Assembly: GCA_002179805.1 (NCBI GenBank)
Contig: NAVB01001014.1
Coordinates: 1 to 64,000 of the forward strand
DNA length: 64,000 nt
Direction: 5' to 3'
DNA from: Acanthamoeba lenticulata
Lineage: Eukaryota > Discosea > Longamoebia > Acanthamoebidae
This document shows positions 10,136 to 24,700 of this stretch, one piece after another; positions within the stretch are counted from its first letter, which is position 1; each line of letters begins with the position of its first letter. Both the position numbers and the translations under genes were made by a program. The notes beneath the pieces are model-generated. The model saw only the letters and a list, made by a program, of their open reading frames with translations. It ran no database searches and was not told the origin of the DNA.

Positions 10136-11699
10136 ATGGCACACGTCACACAAGCAGATGGCCAAGTGGTCGTGGAGAGACGCGACCAGCCCAAGTCGCT
10201 GCTAGATGTCTTCTCGGTACGGCTCTGTCTGCCGTCTCGTGTACCCACTGCAGCGTGCCGCCTCACTCTGGCTTCACCCAAGGGTTTTGAGGCGAGCCAC
10301 TCGGTCTTCCCGCTCGTGGAGCGCAAGGAAGTGGTGGTCCTCTCCCCCGATGACTCCATAGCGCAGGCCTTCCAAACGCTGGCTCGCGAGAAGATCCTCT
10401 CAGCGCCCATCGTTGACTCTACAGGCACCGTGTTGGGTACGACGCCTCGTCGCCTGCGCCACCAAGCATGCACTGACCCGGGCACAGGGGTGGTGAGCGT
10501 GCTCCACTTCGTGTCGTACTTTGTGCGCCACTTCTCTTCCGAGGAGCTGCAGACCTCCGACTGGCAAGCGCTCATGGACAAGAAGGACCGCCTCCTGTCC
10601 CGGCGACTGCGCGAGGTTCCTGGTATGGCACTCCATCGATCACCCAACCCTGGCCCCTCGCCATGCTCTTGCTCAACTCCTGATCATGGACGATGAACCC
10701 GCGGCAGACCTGCAGGCGTGGGACAAGGCCCACACGATCAAGGAGTACCAGACCGCGCTCAACGCCGTGAAGCTCATGATCGACGATGAAGGTGCGTCCC
10801 ATTCCGTCGTGGTCGCGGGTTGGAGGACGCTCACGTGCTGACGTTTTTTTTTTCTGGCCAGACCCGGCGCGACGAGTGCTGGTGGTAGACGACAACCAGA
10901 AGCTGGTGACGGTGATCACGCAGTCGCGCATGATTGAGGTCGTGTCGGGCGTGCTCGACAGCCTGCCGGACCCGGCCCATCGCACCCTCCGCGAGCGCAA
11001 CCTGCACCGTAAGAAGGTCTGTGCCCTCGTCTCCCTCTTCTTCCTGCGTGGCTCACTCCGCAGTGCAGGTGGTGAGCATCAGTCTAGACCAGCCAGCGGC
11101 CGATGCGTTTGCCCTCATGCACGACCGGGTATGAGCGCTGCTTCATTCTTCTCGCGGTCCATCGGTGAGCTTACGCACCAGTACTGACGTTGGAACAACA
11201 GAAGATCAGCGGTGTAGCGGTGGTCGATGCCGAACAGAAACTCGTCGGCGTCATCACGGCATCGGACCTGAAGGTACCTTCTTGCCTTTTACTACCCGGA
11301 GGGCTCCCGGAGGGTGGACGCTAAGTAGCTTTTGCATGTGCGGGGGCCTCAGCTGCTGGGCTTTGACCTGGGCTACCTGCACCTGCTGGGCAAGACCGCC
11401 AAGGACTACCTGGCCGCGCTGCACCGCTCTGTGCCCGAAGTACGCCTCTCTTGGCACGAGGGAGGCCGCCCTCTCGTACCCCATGAGAAAGTCGAGCGAC
11501 TGACAGTTAGTGTGTTTCGACACAGGCGCAGCGGGAAGTGTGCACGTGCGATGAGAACGCCACAATCGACCACGCCGTCAAGCAACTCATCGCACGCCGC
11601 GTCCACCGGCTGTTCGTCATCGACGAGCAACGCAGGCCTGTGGGCATCGTCGCCCTGCGGGACCTTCTTGCCGTCCTCCTCAACCCCTTCGAGACCTAA
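10136..11699 (+). CDS. Four-CBS-domain protein, AMPK gamma (SNF4)-like
   Basis: Nine exons join in phase into a protein made of four CBS motifs arranged as two Bateman pairs. This is the layout of the AMP-activated kinase gamma subunit, which senses AMP/ATP. CBS1 contains KILSAPIVDSTGTVLGVVS. CBS2 ends in VTVITQSRMIEV, with Arg where human gamma has THKR. CBS3 reads KISGVAVVDAEQKLVGVITA followed by SDLK. CBS4 reads RRVHRLFVIDEQ and ends ALRDLL, keeping the acidic residue that contacts ribose in the family. Introns: 10217-10291, 10437-10487, 10623-10707, 10792-10861, 11009-11063, 11129-11201, 11274-11352, 11440-11525. Stop TAA is 11697-11699. Assignment to AMPK gamma rather than another CBS protein rests on motif order; no kinase genes are nearby. 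Confidence 0.85.
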
Positions 11700-11767
11700 A
11701 CGAGCCCCATCTACGGCAAGAGCCAACACAATAAAGGCGGAGCAAAACAAACCTTTGTGCTGCTGCT

Positions 11768-13792
11768 TCAGTACAAGCGAGCAGGCCGGAGGAGGATCGC
11801 CGAAGAGAGGCCGTAGTGGTCGGAGAGCTGCGTGACGGGCATGCCGCCCAGCTTGCGTGGATCGAAGAAGAAGGGCTCCACCTGCGCGTCCACCACCGCC
11901 ACCTCCTCCCTTGCGGGTGGCATCCTCTTGTCCACCGGTGAGGCCGTTGCTTCTTGGTCTCGTCGGTGGTGGTACTTGAAGTGAATCATGTAGTCCAGGC
12001 ACGAACGGGATAGCATATCCGTCACCGGATCCGTCAACGTCGTTTCCTTCGGCCTGTTGGGGCACTCACGTAAGTATTCCAAGGTGCTGCTGCGGTGTTG
12101 TTTGTGGCTTGTCGTACGCGAGGCGGCCATCGTCATGCACGATTACGTCGCCGATGGTTACCGGATTCACGCCCTTGTTGGCCTCACGCAGCAGATCCGT
12201 GCACACGATGCGCGCCTTGCCCGCGTTGGCCGTGTTCTCGTCCAACTCGCATTCCTTGGCCTTGCCTCCGCCTGTCGGACGCCCCTAGCCTTAGCTCTCC
12301 GAGCACCGGTTTGCCTGACGTCATATAGGCGTCATATAGGCGTCATGAAGTGCGTACCGTTGTTGGGGTGGTGGTGGGGCCTCTGCTTCATCTTGGGCTG
12401 CTTCTCCTCTTCTGAAGAGGCGGCAAAGTCGCCCCGGACGGCCTGCCGGAAGGTCTCCATCATGAGGCCGTACTCGTCGCTGTCGCGGTCCTCCTCGCCC
12501 TGTACAAGCGTTGTTGTTGATCGCGCCGGCGTGAGACCAAAGTGAGTCAAGACATCATGAAGAAGAGATCAGAGGGGAAGGGCCGCACCCACTGCCCCCA
12601 CCGGTCGCGCTTGGCCAGGCGGATAGGCTCATCATCGTGAGCTCGCCCGTCGACGTTGAGGTCGCCCATGACGATGACATCACCTTTCTGTGGGTCTTCT
12701 TGCCACACGTCGTGGATGAGCTCGCCGATCTCGCGAATCTGGCTCATCCTGTGTGCGCGCGCAAGCATGTGAATCAAGCAAAACAGCACTCCATGGTCAG
12801 TCCTCCACCGCGAGTTAGACTGCAGCGAGGGAGCCACCTGCTGGAGTGTGTACCTGGTGGTGGCGTTCCGGGAGTTGGTGGCGTTGGACGCGTAGTCGGC
12901 CTGCGTGTGGGTGGTGATCACGTGGATGTAGGTCGTCGGGCTGATGTGGATCTTGGCATGAAGCGCCTGCTTGGCCGCCCACCCGTCGATTTGCACCCCT
13001 AGGACCACCACGGATGTAAATAAAAGTAAAAGGAAATAAATAGAAAATAAATAAATAATAAATAAACAAAAGGAAGCGAACCTCGGGCGTATATGCGCTT
13101 GCGAGTCTCGGTGATGGGGAAGCGGCTGAGGATGAGGAGGCCGCCATCGATGAACTTGCGGCTCCCGAGCGGAGGCACGTCGTTGCTCGTGTACCAGTGG
13201 AAGCCGAGGGCGCGGGCCTCCCGGAGGAGCGTCGCCAGGCGGAAGTTCCAGAACCAGAACACTTCCTGGAGGGCGACGACGTCGTAGTGTGGCAGGACGT
13301 GTTGGACGAGCAGCGAGAGCCGCTCATTCTTGTAGTCATCACCGTTGTAGTTGATGAAGGGTGGGCGGAGGAGCATGTTGATGGTCATCAGTCTCACCCG
13401 ACGAGCGCCTCTTGCACTTGCATCCTCCCCTCCTGTGCACGTTCCATGGAGCGTGTTGCCAGAAGAAGATGAGAGGAAAAGAACTTGAGCAAGAGCAAGA
13501 AGGGGGCAGTACGAGGAGAGGTGGCCTGGCTGTCGGCCCACAGCGGCAAGGACGCGACGGCCTCGGGCGGGCAGAGGAAGTGGGTTCCATTGAAGCGCTC
13601 TACGAGGAGGTAGAATGCCAGGGCCAGCAGGAGACTGCCCACGCAGAGGACGCCTGGCGCATGCAGCGCCACGTGCTCGGGAAGAGCCTCAGCCGCGGCC
13701 GCAGTCCACTCGTTTTGCCGCAAGTCAAACGAATAGAAGACCAGCGCTAGCACTACACAGAATGTGGTGATAGGGGCCCTTTTGATGTTCAT
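11768..13792 (-). CDS. Membrane-anchored sphingomyelin phosphodiesterase-like protein (neutral sphingomyelinase family)
   Basis: An Mg-dependent phosphodiesterase of the DNase I/exonuclease-endonuclease-phosphatase fold, expected to split sphingomyelin to ceramide. The N-terminus (from ATG 13792) has two hydrophobic stretches, near TTFCVVLALVFYSF and GVLCVGSLLLALAFYLL, which suggest a membrane anchor like that of SMPD3. Catalytic motifs are in order: LMTINM (Asn), ALQEVFW (Glu), THTQADY, VMGDLNVDG (Asp/Asn) and, near the C-terminus, TQLSDHYGLS (Asp/His). Stop TGA is 11768-11770. At least six introns interrupt it, including an AT-rich one around 13012-13080. I could not fix all boundaries; the junction between the anchor and catalytic parts near 13420-13550 is the least certain. 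Confidence 0.8.
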
Positions 13793-14192
13793 CTTGTTAA
13801 GAGATTCCCAATCTGTAAAATGCAGACAGATTTGGATCTCTTGCTCCTTCGCTCGACCGCCTCGTGGGTTGAAACGGAACTGTTACCTTCCTTGCCTTCA
13901 TGCGACGCCTGTTCAGGTTCCTCTCCTGACCCCCGAAGCTCCGTCTCCCTCTCTTCTCTTGTTGTTGCCCTTGACAGCTGACGTGACGTCAGCTAAAATG
14001 GGCACGTCGGCCCAGGCGAGTGGCCGCCAACAAAATGGTGGATTCTGCACGACCGTGTGGCAGTGTAGCCACATCGTAGCCATCGTGGCTTGGTCCACGT
14101 TGTCCAGTGCGCTGGAACGAGTCGAGTTTGTGGTGTTTTCCAAAAGACTCAGTACAAGGCAACGTTGCCTTGTCGGCATCATCGCGCCTTCG
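13793..14192. promoter_or_regulatory. Intergenic region with a CRE-like palindrome
   Basis: 400 bases upstream of the sphingomyelinase-like gene (-) and downstream of the ABC gene (-). At 13976-13994 is a 19-nt inverted repeat, AGCTGACGTGACGTCAGCT, with two 9-nt arms around one G. It contains a full bZIP-type TGACGTCA octamer. It sits about 185 bp upstream of the ATG at 13792. No gene is seen here. Confidence 0.5.
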
Positions 14193-17078
14193 TCAAGAGC
14201 GCTGCGCAGACTTTGCGGGAAGGGTCCCTTGTGGTCTCGCCTTGTCTCGCGGGGAAACGGGGCTCTTGTCGCCCGTCGGGTTCGTCAGCTGGACCTTGAA
14301 CTGGGTATCGTACAGACGCGCGTACTGTCCGCCTCGAGCCAGCAATTCTTGGTGTGTTCCTGTGGCGCCAATCGGGGACCCGGCTAAGCTTCATCATCCA
14401 TCGATAATGTTGGGTCGCCAGAGCCGGCAGGTATATGAATAACGCACCCTGTTCGACGAGGTGGCCATGGTCGAGGACGAGAATAATGTCGGCCTGCAGG
14501 ATCGTCGACAGCCTGTGGGCGATCACGAAGGACGTGCGCTTGCCCAGCAGCGGTCGAATCGCGTCTGGGTCCTTCAGGATGGCCCGCGCAATCGCCACCC
14601 TCTGCTTTTCGCCTGTTGGACGGAGTATGAGCATGCACAGCTTCGTTGCATGCAAGAGTCGGAGCATACCTCCGCTCAGCCGAAATCCGGCTTCGCCGAC
14701 GATGGTGTCGTATTTGTCCGGGCACTGCGTGCGTGGCATAGCAAAGGAAGGTTGAGGCCTCACAAATGAAACTGCAAACGGGGGCGCGGGTCAAGCTCAC
14801 CTCTTGAATCATGTCGTGGATGTTGGCCATCCGGCACGCGCTCTCAAGCTCCTCCTGTGAAGCGCCTGGCTTGGCTAGAAGCAAGTTGTTCCTGTGCAAA
14901 ACATAATCGCCACGAAAGGGCACGTTGCGCTCGTTCGTCAAGCGGCGCACATGCTGGCATAGATGCGCTAAGTGCTCACGAACCGGATGGTGTCGTTGAG
15001 AAGCACACATTCCTGAGGCACAACTCCAATGATCTCTGAGATGCTCTTGAGCGAAAGATCGCGTAGATCGTGACCGTCGATAGTGATGCTGCCCTCGCAC
15101 ACGTCATACAGCCTGAGCAGCAGCGACGTCAGGGTGCTCTTTCCGGCGCCTGGACATAACACGGTCAAACCGAAAGGCACTCACAAAAAGAACTGGTTGG
15201 GCAACACACCTGAGTGCCCGACGATGGCGCACATCTGCCCCGCTGTGACCGTGAAGGAGACGTTATGCAGCACCACCGAAGCCTTTTCGGCCTTCTCTAC
15301 AGCTGCCTTCGAGTAGTCGGGGATAACCTCGCCCCTGCTTGTCACCTGTTGTTGCTGAGTGTCAGAAGCCAATCCGACCATGAACATACGATGAATGAGG
15401 CGTGCCTGGCCATTATCGCGGAAGCTGCGCTTGACTCGCTGTATCCTGCCATGTCCACACAGTTAGGCACGCCCTTGGGAAAAAGCAGGGCGGGGACCTA
15501 GGTACGTGTTTGGGTGTTTCTGCTCATAAGCTCCGTAAGCAAAGGAGACGTGATCGTAGATGACCTCCCCTCTGGCCTTGTCCTTGGTCAAGACCACAGG
15601 CAAGTCCTTCTCCTTGATTTCCACATCCATGTCTGCCAGCCAGTCCTACTTTTGAAGTGCTCTTTTCCCACATGCAAAAAGTCGAGGCAGACGTACCCAG
15701 GACCTCGAAGATACGCTCGAAGCTGAGAAGGGCCTTGAGCACACCCATCCAGTTGTTGAGCAGCGATGTGAGCGGCCCGTAAATGTTGGACATGTAGGAT
15801 GTGAAGCTGAAAAGGGTGCCAGCCGTGATTCTTCCTGCCATATCGAGCCACGGTCTGAGCGGCTCTGACCACACGCAGCGTTGGGGGGTTGTGGCGCACC
15901 TTGTACAACAGCGTGGCCGCCCCACCAATAGATTATAGCTGTGGAGGTGGACGAGAGCAAGCCGATGAAGATCCAAAACAACGTGTCACGCAACCATGTG
16001 CGGTGGCGCGCCTCGAAGGCCTGCTCCGACTTGATGGCGTATTGCCGTGAGTTGTACTCCTGCGTGGTGCATCAAGCAGTTCGTTAATTTTCGAAGATGA
16101 AGATGCGTTCCATGCAGTAGGTGTTTCCAAGGCTATGAACCTGGAGACCGAAGAGCTTGGTCAGATAAGCGCCGTTGACATTGAGCGTTTCGGCCACAAA
16201 GCTCCACAACCCGCGGCTCGCGAGTATTGATTCCTGACTATCATCTCGAAGACGGAGTGCCCAGTATCGCGCCGGCAGGAAGAAGCACGGGAAGAGGACG
16301 AGAACGAAGACACCCAGCTCCCAATCCAGTGAGATGAGAGCCGTAGTGGCAAGGATCAGCTGGAAGACCTCGCCCAGTGTGGTAATCAGTGTGCCCGAGA
16401 TGGCCCTGGCGTGGCCACAGGAATGTCAACAAACGTGTGAAGTGAAAGAATCACACAGCGCGTACACGTGTGCGCCATCTACGTCCTGGTTGAGTCTCGC
16501 CATGATCTCTCCCTTTGGCGTGTTGATATAGAAGCGCATTCCCATCTTTTGATAGTGTCTGTCAACGAGCAAGGTGTAAGCGTTGGAAGAAAGAAAGAAG
16601 GAAAAAAGAGAAGTACTGAAAGATGGCCTGTTTAAGTGACTGCGTAAGTCCATGAGCGAAGCTGGTTGTGGCGCGCTCACGCAAGGTGCCCACCAAACGC
16701 TCCGCGAGAGGCAGAAAAACAGCACCTGTTCAACGCAGGTGAATGAGTCCGTGCGTTGCTGCAGTCCCGTGTTTTCTACATACCAAGCGCCAGATAGTTG
16801 ATAAGGGCCAAGTTCTTGTTAGGGATAGCATCGTCAATGAGCTGCTTGAAAAGCATGGGCTTTAAAATGTTGAATGCCTTCCTTATGAATAGCAACAACA
16901 TCGACCACGCTAGCGTCCACAAGTGAGGGTGCGTGAAGCCCCAGATGCGGTTGAGTACAGCGCGCTTCTCGCGCATGAACTGTGCTTTGTCTACTTCCAG
17001 CAGCTGCTTGTCATCGTCCGAACGATAGATAAGCGACCTCCACTCGCTCGTACCCTCCCGCATGTCGTTGTGGCGCAA
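14193..17078 (-). CDS. ABC half-transporter (ABCB type) with no Walker B motif
   Basis: A transmembrane domain followed by one nucleotide-binding domain. Membrane segments start near [17 protein letters not shown], and the coupling region includes [14 protein letters not shown]. In the ATPase domain Walker A (GHSGAGKST) is formed across an intron near 15150-15215. The Q-loop ([14 protein letters not shown]), the signature [14 protein letters not shown] (formed across an intron near 14612-14668) and the H-loop region (VIAHRLSTI) are all present. Between KDPD and [11 protein letters not shown] (about 14545-14580) the usual LLLDEATSALD stretch is absent, with no room for an intron. Without Walker B and the catalytic Glu the site should not hydrolyse ATP. 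The C-terminus (VEQG, then [20 protein letters not shown] after an intron) ends with TGA at 14193-14195. It is either a degenerate transporter, a non-catalytic half of a heterodimer, or an assembly error. Confidence 0.85.
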
Positions 17079-17190
17079 GGAACTGTAGCAATAAAATTAA
17101 GTGATCTCGGGTTTCGGGCTAGAACGCAAGCTATGCGCCACATTTTGCGTATTCAATCTAAACCTGAAAAATTTGGCGCGCAGGCAAGAG

Positions 17191-20658
<3,468 letters not shown>

Positions 20659-20847
20659 TTCCTCGTCAGTGCTCATGAATGAATCGAAGAAAAGATTATT
20701 TTTCTGTTGTCCTACCTTGTACAGCCGCACAGTCGCAATGCTCTTTTCCCTCTCATACATACACCTGCATCTATCGCAACAGCTTGGTTGGGGGGGGGGT
20801 GTTGTGATGCTAGCATTTGCCGAGGCATCGGTCGCCCCCGTAAGGTT

Positions 20848-21365
20848 TTACGAGCTGGGTGTCCCGCGTGCCAACTTCCTCGAGGGGGCGCGAGGTTCGC
20901 GAACGGGCGGCTTCGATTGCGTCTGCTGGGCTCGAGCGCTGGTCTTCTTAGGCTTCATCGTCTTCACCTCTGCGGGGGAAGCAGTGACCGCCGCAGGCAC
21001 GGGCTGGGTGGTCGGGACAGCCACAGGCGGCGCCTGCCTGGCCTCGAGGCGCAGCAGGCTTCGCACATCCTTGTCCAGAATATAAATGCGATTCAACTGC
21101 TGCACAGCGGCCGCTGATGATGCCTCCTGCGTCCCGAGAAACTGCTCGCCTCGCGGAAGCAGCCCCATTGTGCGCACGTTCATGGCGTGCACACCATAAT
21201 GTCGATGTGGCACGGCGAATCCAACGCCTGTAAAGAACAAACAAAAGTTAATTCTCGTGTATGTGCTAATTGTGTTCTGCTGAATCGCAGAATTGAGAGG
21301 CGGAACAACGTACGTTGGCCTGGATGGGCAGTAGTGGAAAACTGGGCAGTTGCGCACCTCCTCAT
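20848..21365 (-). CDS. Unrecognised small protein, possibly mitochondrial
   Basis: Two exons joined across intron 21228-21313 give about 140 residues. The N-terminus MRRCATAQFSTTAHPGQR is basic, hydroxylated and lacks acidic residues, like a mitochondrial targeting peptide. The middle part reads VPHRHYGVHAMNVRTMGLL and AAAVQQLNRIYILDKDVRS. The tail is rich in Pro, Ala, Lys and Arg (MKPKKTSARAQQ). I recognise no family. An organellar ribosome-associated protein would fit but is only a guess. It ends 189 bp from the convergent RecQ gene. Confidence 0.5.
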
Positions 21366-21770
21366 GTTTTCGTTTCAAGAAATGGTAGGACTAAGAGTTA
21401 CGGATGCTGCGACTAAGCGCCTAGATATCCGTCCTTGTTTCTGTAATCACTGTTTGTGGATACCGGTAATCCGCGCAAAAAACAGATTTCGGGTGCTGGC
21501 GGAGTTTCATTCGGCAGGCCATGTCTTCCGACTTCTGCAGTCGACCCCCAAATAGGATGTGGCGGGCGTCCGTCAACACACAGACGACTCCCTTCTCTTG
21601 CCTTAACGGGGTTTCTTGTCGACATCCGCTTCGTACAACGCAACGGTTCGAGAAAAGAGTCAGTACCCTTACCACCTTCGACCGTGTTCACACCTCTCTC
21701 AAGACACTCTCTCGAGACCTTACCTACTACTTCGAAGTACTCTCAAGCGTTTTTCAACACCACCACCAAG
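21366..21770. promoter_or_regulatory. Divergent intergenic region
   Basis: 405 bases between the starts of the small protein (-) and the coiled-coil gene (+). It should contain both promoters. Open frames exist on both strands but none looks like a gene. No repeat or clear site was seen. Confidence 0.4.
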
Positions 21771-24700
21771 ATGTGTCTCTCTCAACTCATGACGATTATT
21801 ACTCTCCTTGGTTTATTGTCGCTTAATGGTTTTCTTGTTGCACTCACCACGGCTTTGATACAAGCGGTGATTGACATAATTTGTGCTCTGCTTCACGAGG
21901 ACGAGCCTTGTTTCGGTATGTGCCAACTTCGTTTCGAACGTTGCCGCTTTTAGAAACACGGTTGAATTTACTAACGGTTGATTTAATTTAATCTCTCTCT
22001 CTCTCTCTTTCTCTCTGTGTCTCAAATTGGAAATTGTGCTGAACAGTATTGACGGCTGTTCTCCTGTGCTCAATCGGTTTTGGTTTGTACGGTGTGTTTG
22101 TGAATGTCAAGTGTTTATTCAAGCACTCCTACAATTGTCTGGCTGCGGCGGTTGTGGTACGACGACGACGCTCTCTCGCGCGCTCTCTCTCTCTCTCTCT
22201 TTTGGCCCCCCCACTTAATTCAAGCTTAATCGATCTCAACCTCAATTAATCCAAATCTCATCGTCATCAACATCATCATCATTAGCTGCTCGTCGGTGTT
22301 CCTGAACCAGAATATGTCCTGCCGCCGGTGTACTATTACATCAAGCGCTCACTCCTAGCTCACAAGCTCCACGAGAAGGAGCAACTCCTCGTCACCCTTC
22401 GGGCCAAGCAAGAGGAGGATTTGAAGAAGATGAAGGCCGCCGCCACCACCACCACCACCACCGCGACGGTGGCCCTGGCCATTATGCCCGCGGTGGTTCC
22501 TCCGGCGGACGACATCTTTGGCCATGAGGTCGCATCATCAGCACCAGCCAAGAAGTCCGCCACTGGCGGTCTGTTTGGCGGTCCGCTGGTCGCTACCGCG
22601 CCCGAGGTCGCCGGTCCCAAGGTCCCGAGCGCCACCGGCGCTGCTGGTGCCTCCTCTGCAGCCCTGCCGGCCGGCGGCCGTACGACCGGTGAGGTGGTGC
22701 CGCTGCCCACCCGCAGCAGCGTGTCGGAGAAGATAAAAATGCTCGAGGACTCGGCCAAGGAGACCGACGAGCCCTCCGCCGCCTCCGCCGCCAACCGGCC
22801 TCGTCGCGGCAGCAAGGTCGCCACCCTCCAAGAGTCCATCGGTACGTGGCCTCACCCTTTGCCCCAGCCCCGTGCTCGCACGATCGTGTGCTGACGGGCG
22901 TTGGTGTATTTGTGTGTTGTGATGCCTCGTCACCATCAGGGAGCACCATCAACCCACTGGCCCTGCGGAGACCAGACGCGCGCCGGCCAGTGGCCTCCAG
23001 TCGGGACGAGGTCGACGGCTCCGGTCCGCTCGAGATCGCCGACGACTTGCCCGACTTTGGCGATGACGATGATGACGATGACAACGGCGACGTTAAATCC
23101 AGCGGCCGCATCTCGGCCGTGCCTCCGCCCTCTCTGTTTGGCCTTGGCGCCAGCAGCAGCAGCAACGGCGGCGCCAGTCGTCCGTCGGCGGCAGAGGCGA
23201 AGCGGCTGCGGAAGCAGGTTGAGGAGCTCTCGAGCAAGCTGAAGGCCAAGCAGGCCCGGATCGACATGCTCAACACCCAGCTGTCCGAGCTCGTGCATGC
23301 GGCAGACCAGGTGGCCCATGTGCAGAAGGCTCAAGCCGTGGCTCAAGCTGAGAGCGAGCGTCGGGCGCGTGAGGTCGAGCGTCGGCTGGCCGATGCACGC
23401 GCGCGGGAGGCTCATGCTGTGGCTCAAGCCGTTGCTCAAGTTGAGACCGAGTGGCGCACCAAGCTCGAGGCCAGCGAGAAGCAGGCCCGGGATGAGGCCG
23501 GCCAACGACAGATGCAACTCAACCAGCTGCGTCAGCAGGTCCACAGTGATGCCCTGCGCAGGAGGGCCGAGCAGCAAGTGCGGGACAAGGCCCAGCAGGT
23601 GTGCGTTGCCACGCTCGCCCACGTCAAGAAGCTCAAAAGGCGGATGCGCTCAGTCGACGAGGCTGCCCGCACGCGTGAGCATGAGCTCGAGGCCGCTTGG
23701 GCCGACCGCCTCCAGGCCCGCGAGCACGAGCTAGGACAGGCCGCGGCAAACCAGGCGGCCCGCGCGACCGAGGCCGAGCGTCGGGTGCGCGAGGTCGAGC
23801 GTCAGCTGGCCGATGCACGAACGCGGGAGGCTCAAGCTGTGGCTCAGATTGCCGAGACCGAGCGTCAGGCGCGTGAGGTCGAGCGTCGGCTGGCCGATGC
23901 ACAGGCACGGGAGGCTCAAGTCGTGGCTCAGGCCGAGACTGCTGAGGCCGAGTGGCGCGCCAAGATCGAGGCGCGCGAGAAGCGGGCCCAGGACGAGCTG
24001 CAACAACAGGCCCAAATTGATGCCCTGCGTAGAACTTCCGAGAAGAAGGTGCAGGACGCGGCTGAGCAGACGCGCGCTGCCATGCTCGCCCACATCAAGA
24101 AGCTGGAACAGGTCGCAGTGGACCAGGCGCGCTGCCTGCTCGAGGCCAAGCGGCGTGCGCTGGATGAGGCCGAGCATTGGGCGCATGACATCGAGCGTCG
24201 GCTGGCCAATACACACGCACGGGAGGCTGCTGAGACCAAGTGGCGCGCCAAGATCGAGGCGCGCGAGAAGCAGGCCCGGGACGAGGCCGGCCAACTGCGG
24301 GCCCAACTCGACGAGCTGCTCCAGCAGCAGGCCGCCCATGCTAAGGCCCTGCTGCAGACAACCGACGAACAGGCCGCGGCTCGAGCAGCAGAGGAGGCCG
24401 AATGGCGCGCCAAGCTCGCTGCGAGCGAGCAACAGGCCGGTGAGACGGCCGGCCAGCTGCAGGTTCAGCTCGACGAGCTGCGGAAGCAGGCCCACACCGA
24501 TGCCCCTGGGGAAGCCGAGTGGCGTCCCAAGCTCGAGGCGAGCGAAAAGCAGGCCGGCGACGAGGCCGGTCAGCTGCAGGCACAGCTCAACGAGCTTCGG
24601 CAAGCCAGCGGGGAGGTCGGCGGCCGACTGCAGACACAGCTCAATGAGCTGCGGCAGCAGGTCCACACCGATGCTTTGCGCATGGCCGAGGCCAGGGAGG

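Noticed and set aside
13012..13080. AT-rich stretch resembling an insertion or origin
   Set aside because: It lies between two coding segments of the sphingomyelinase-like gene and behaves as an AT-rich intron; similar AT-rich introns occur near 26400 and 27390.
21413..21691. Minus-strand open frame of 92 residues in the divergent gap
   Set aside because: No domain, no supporting splice structure, and it sits where two promoters are expected.
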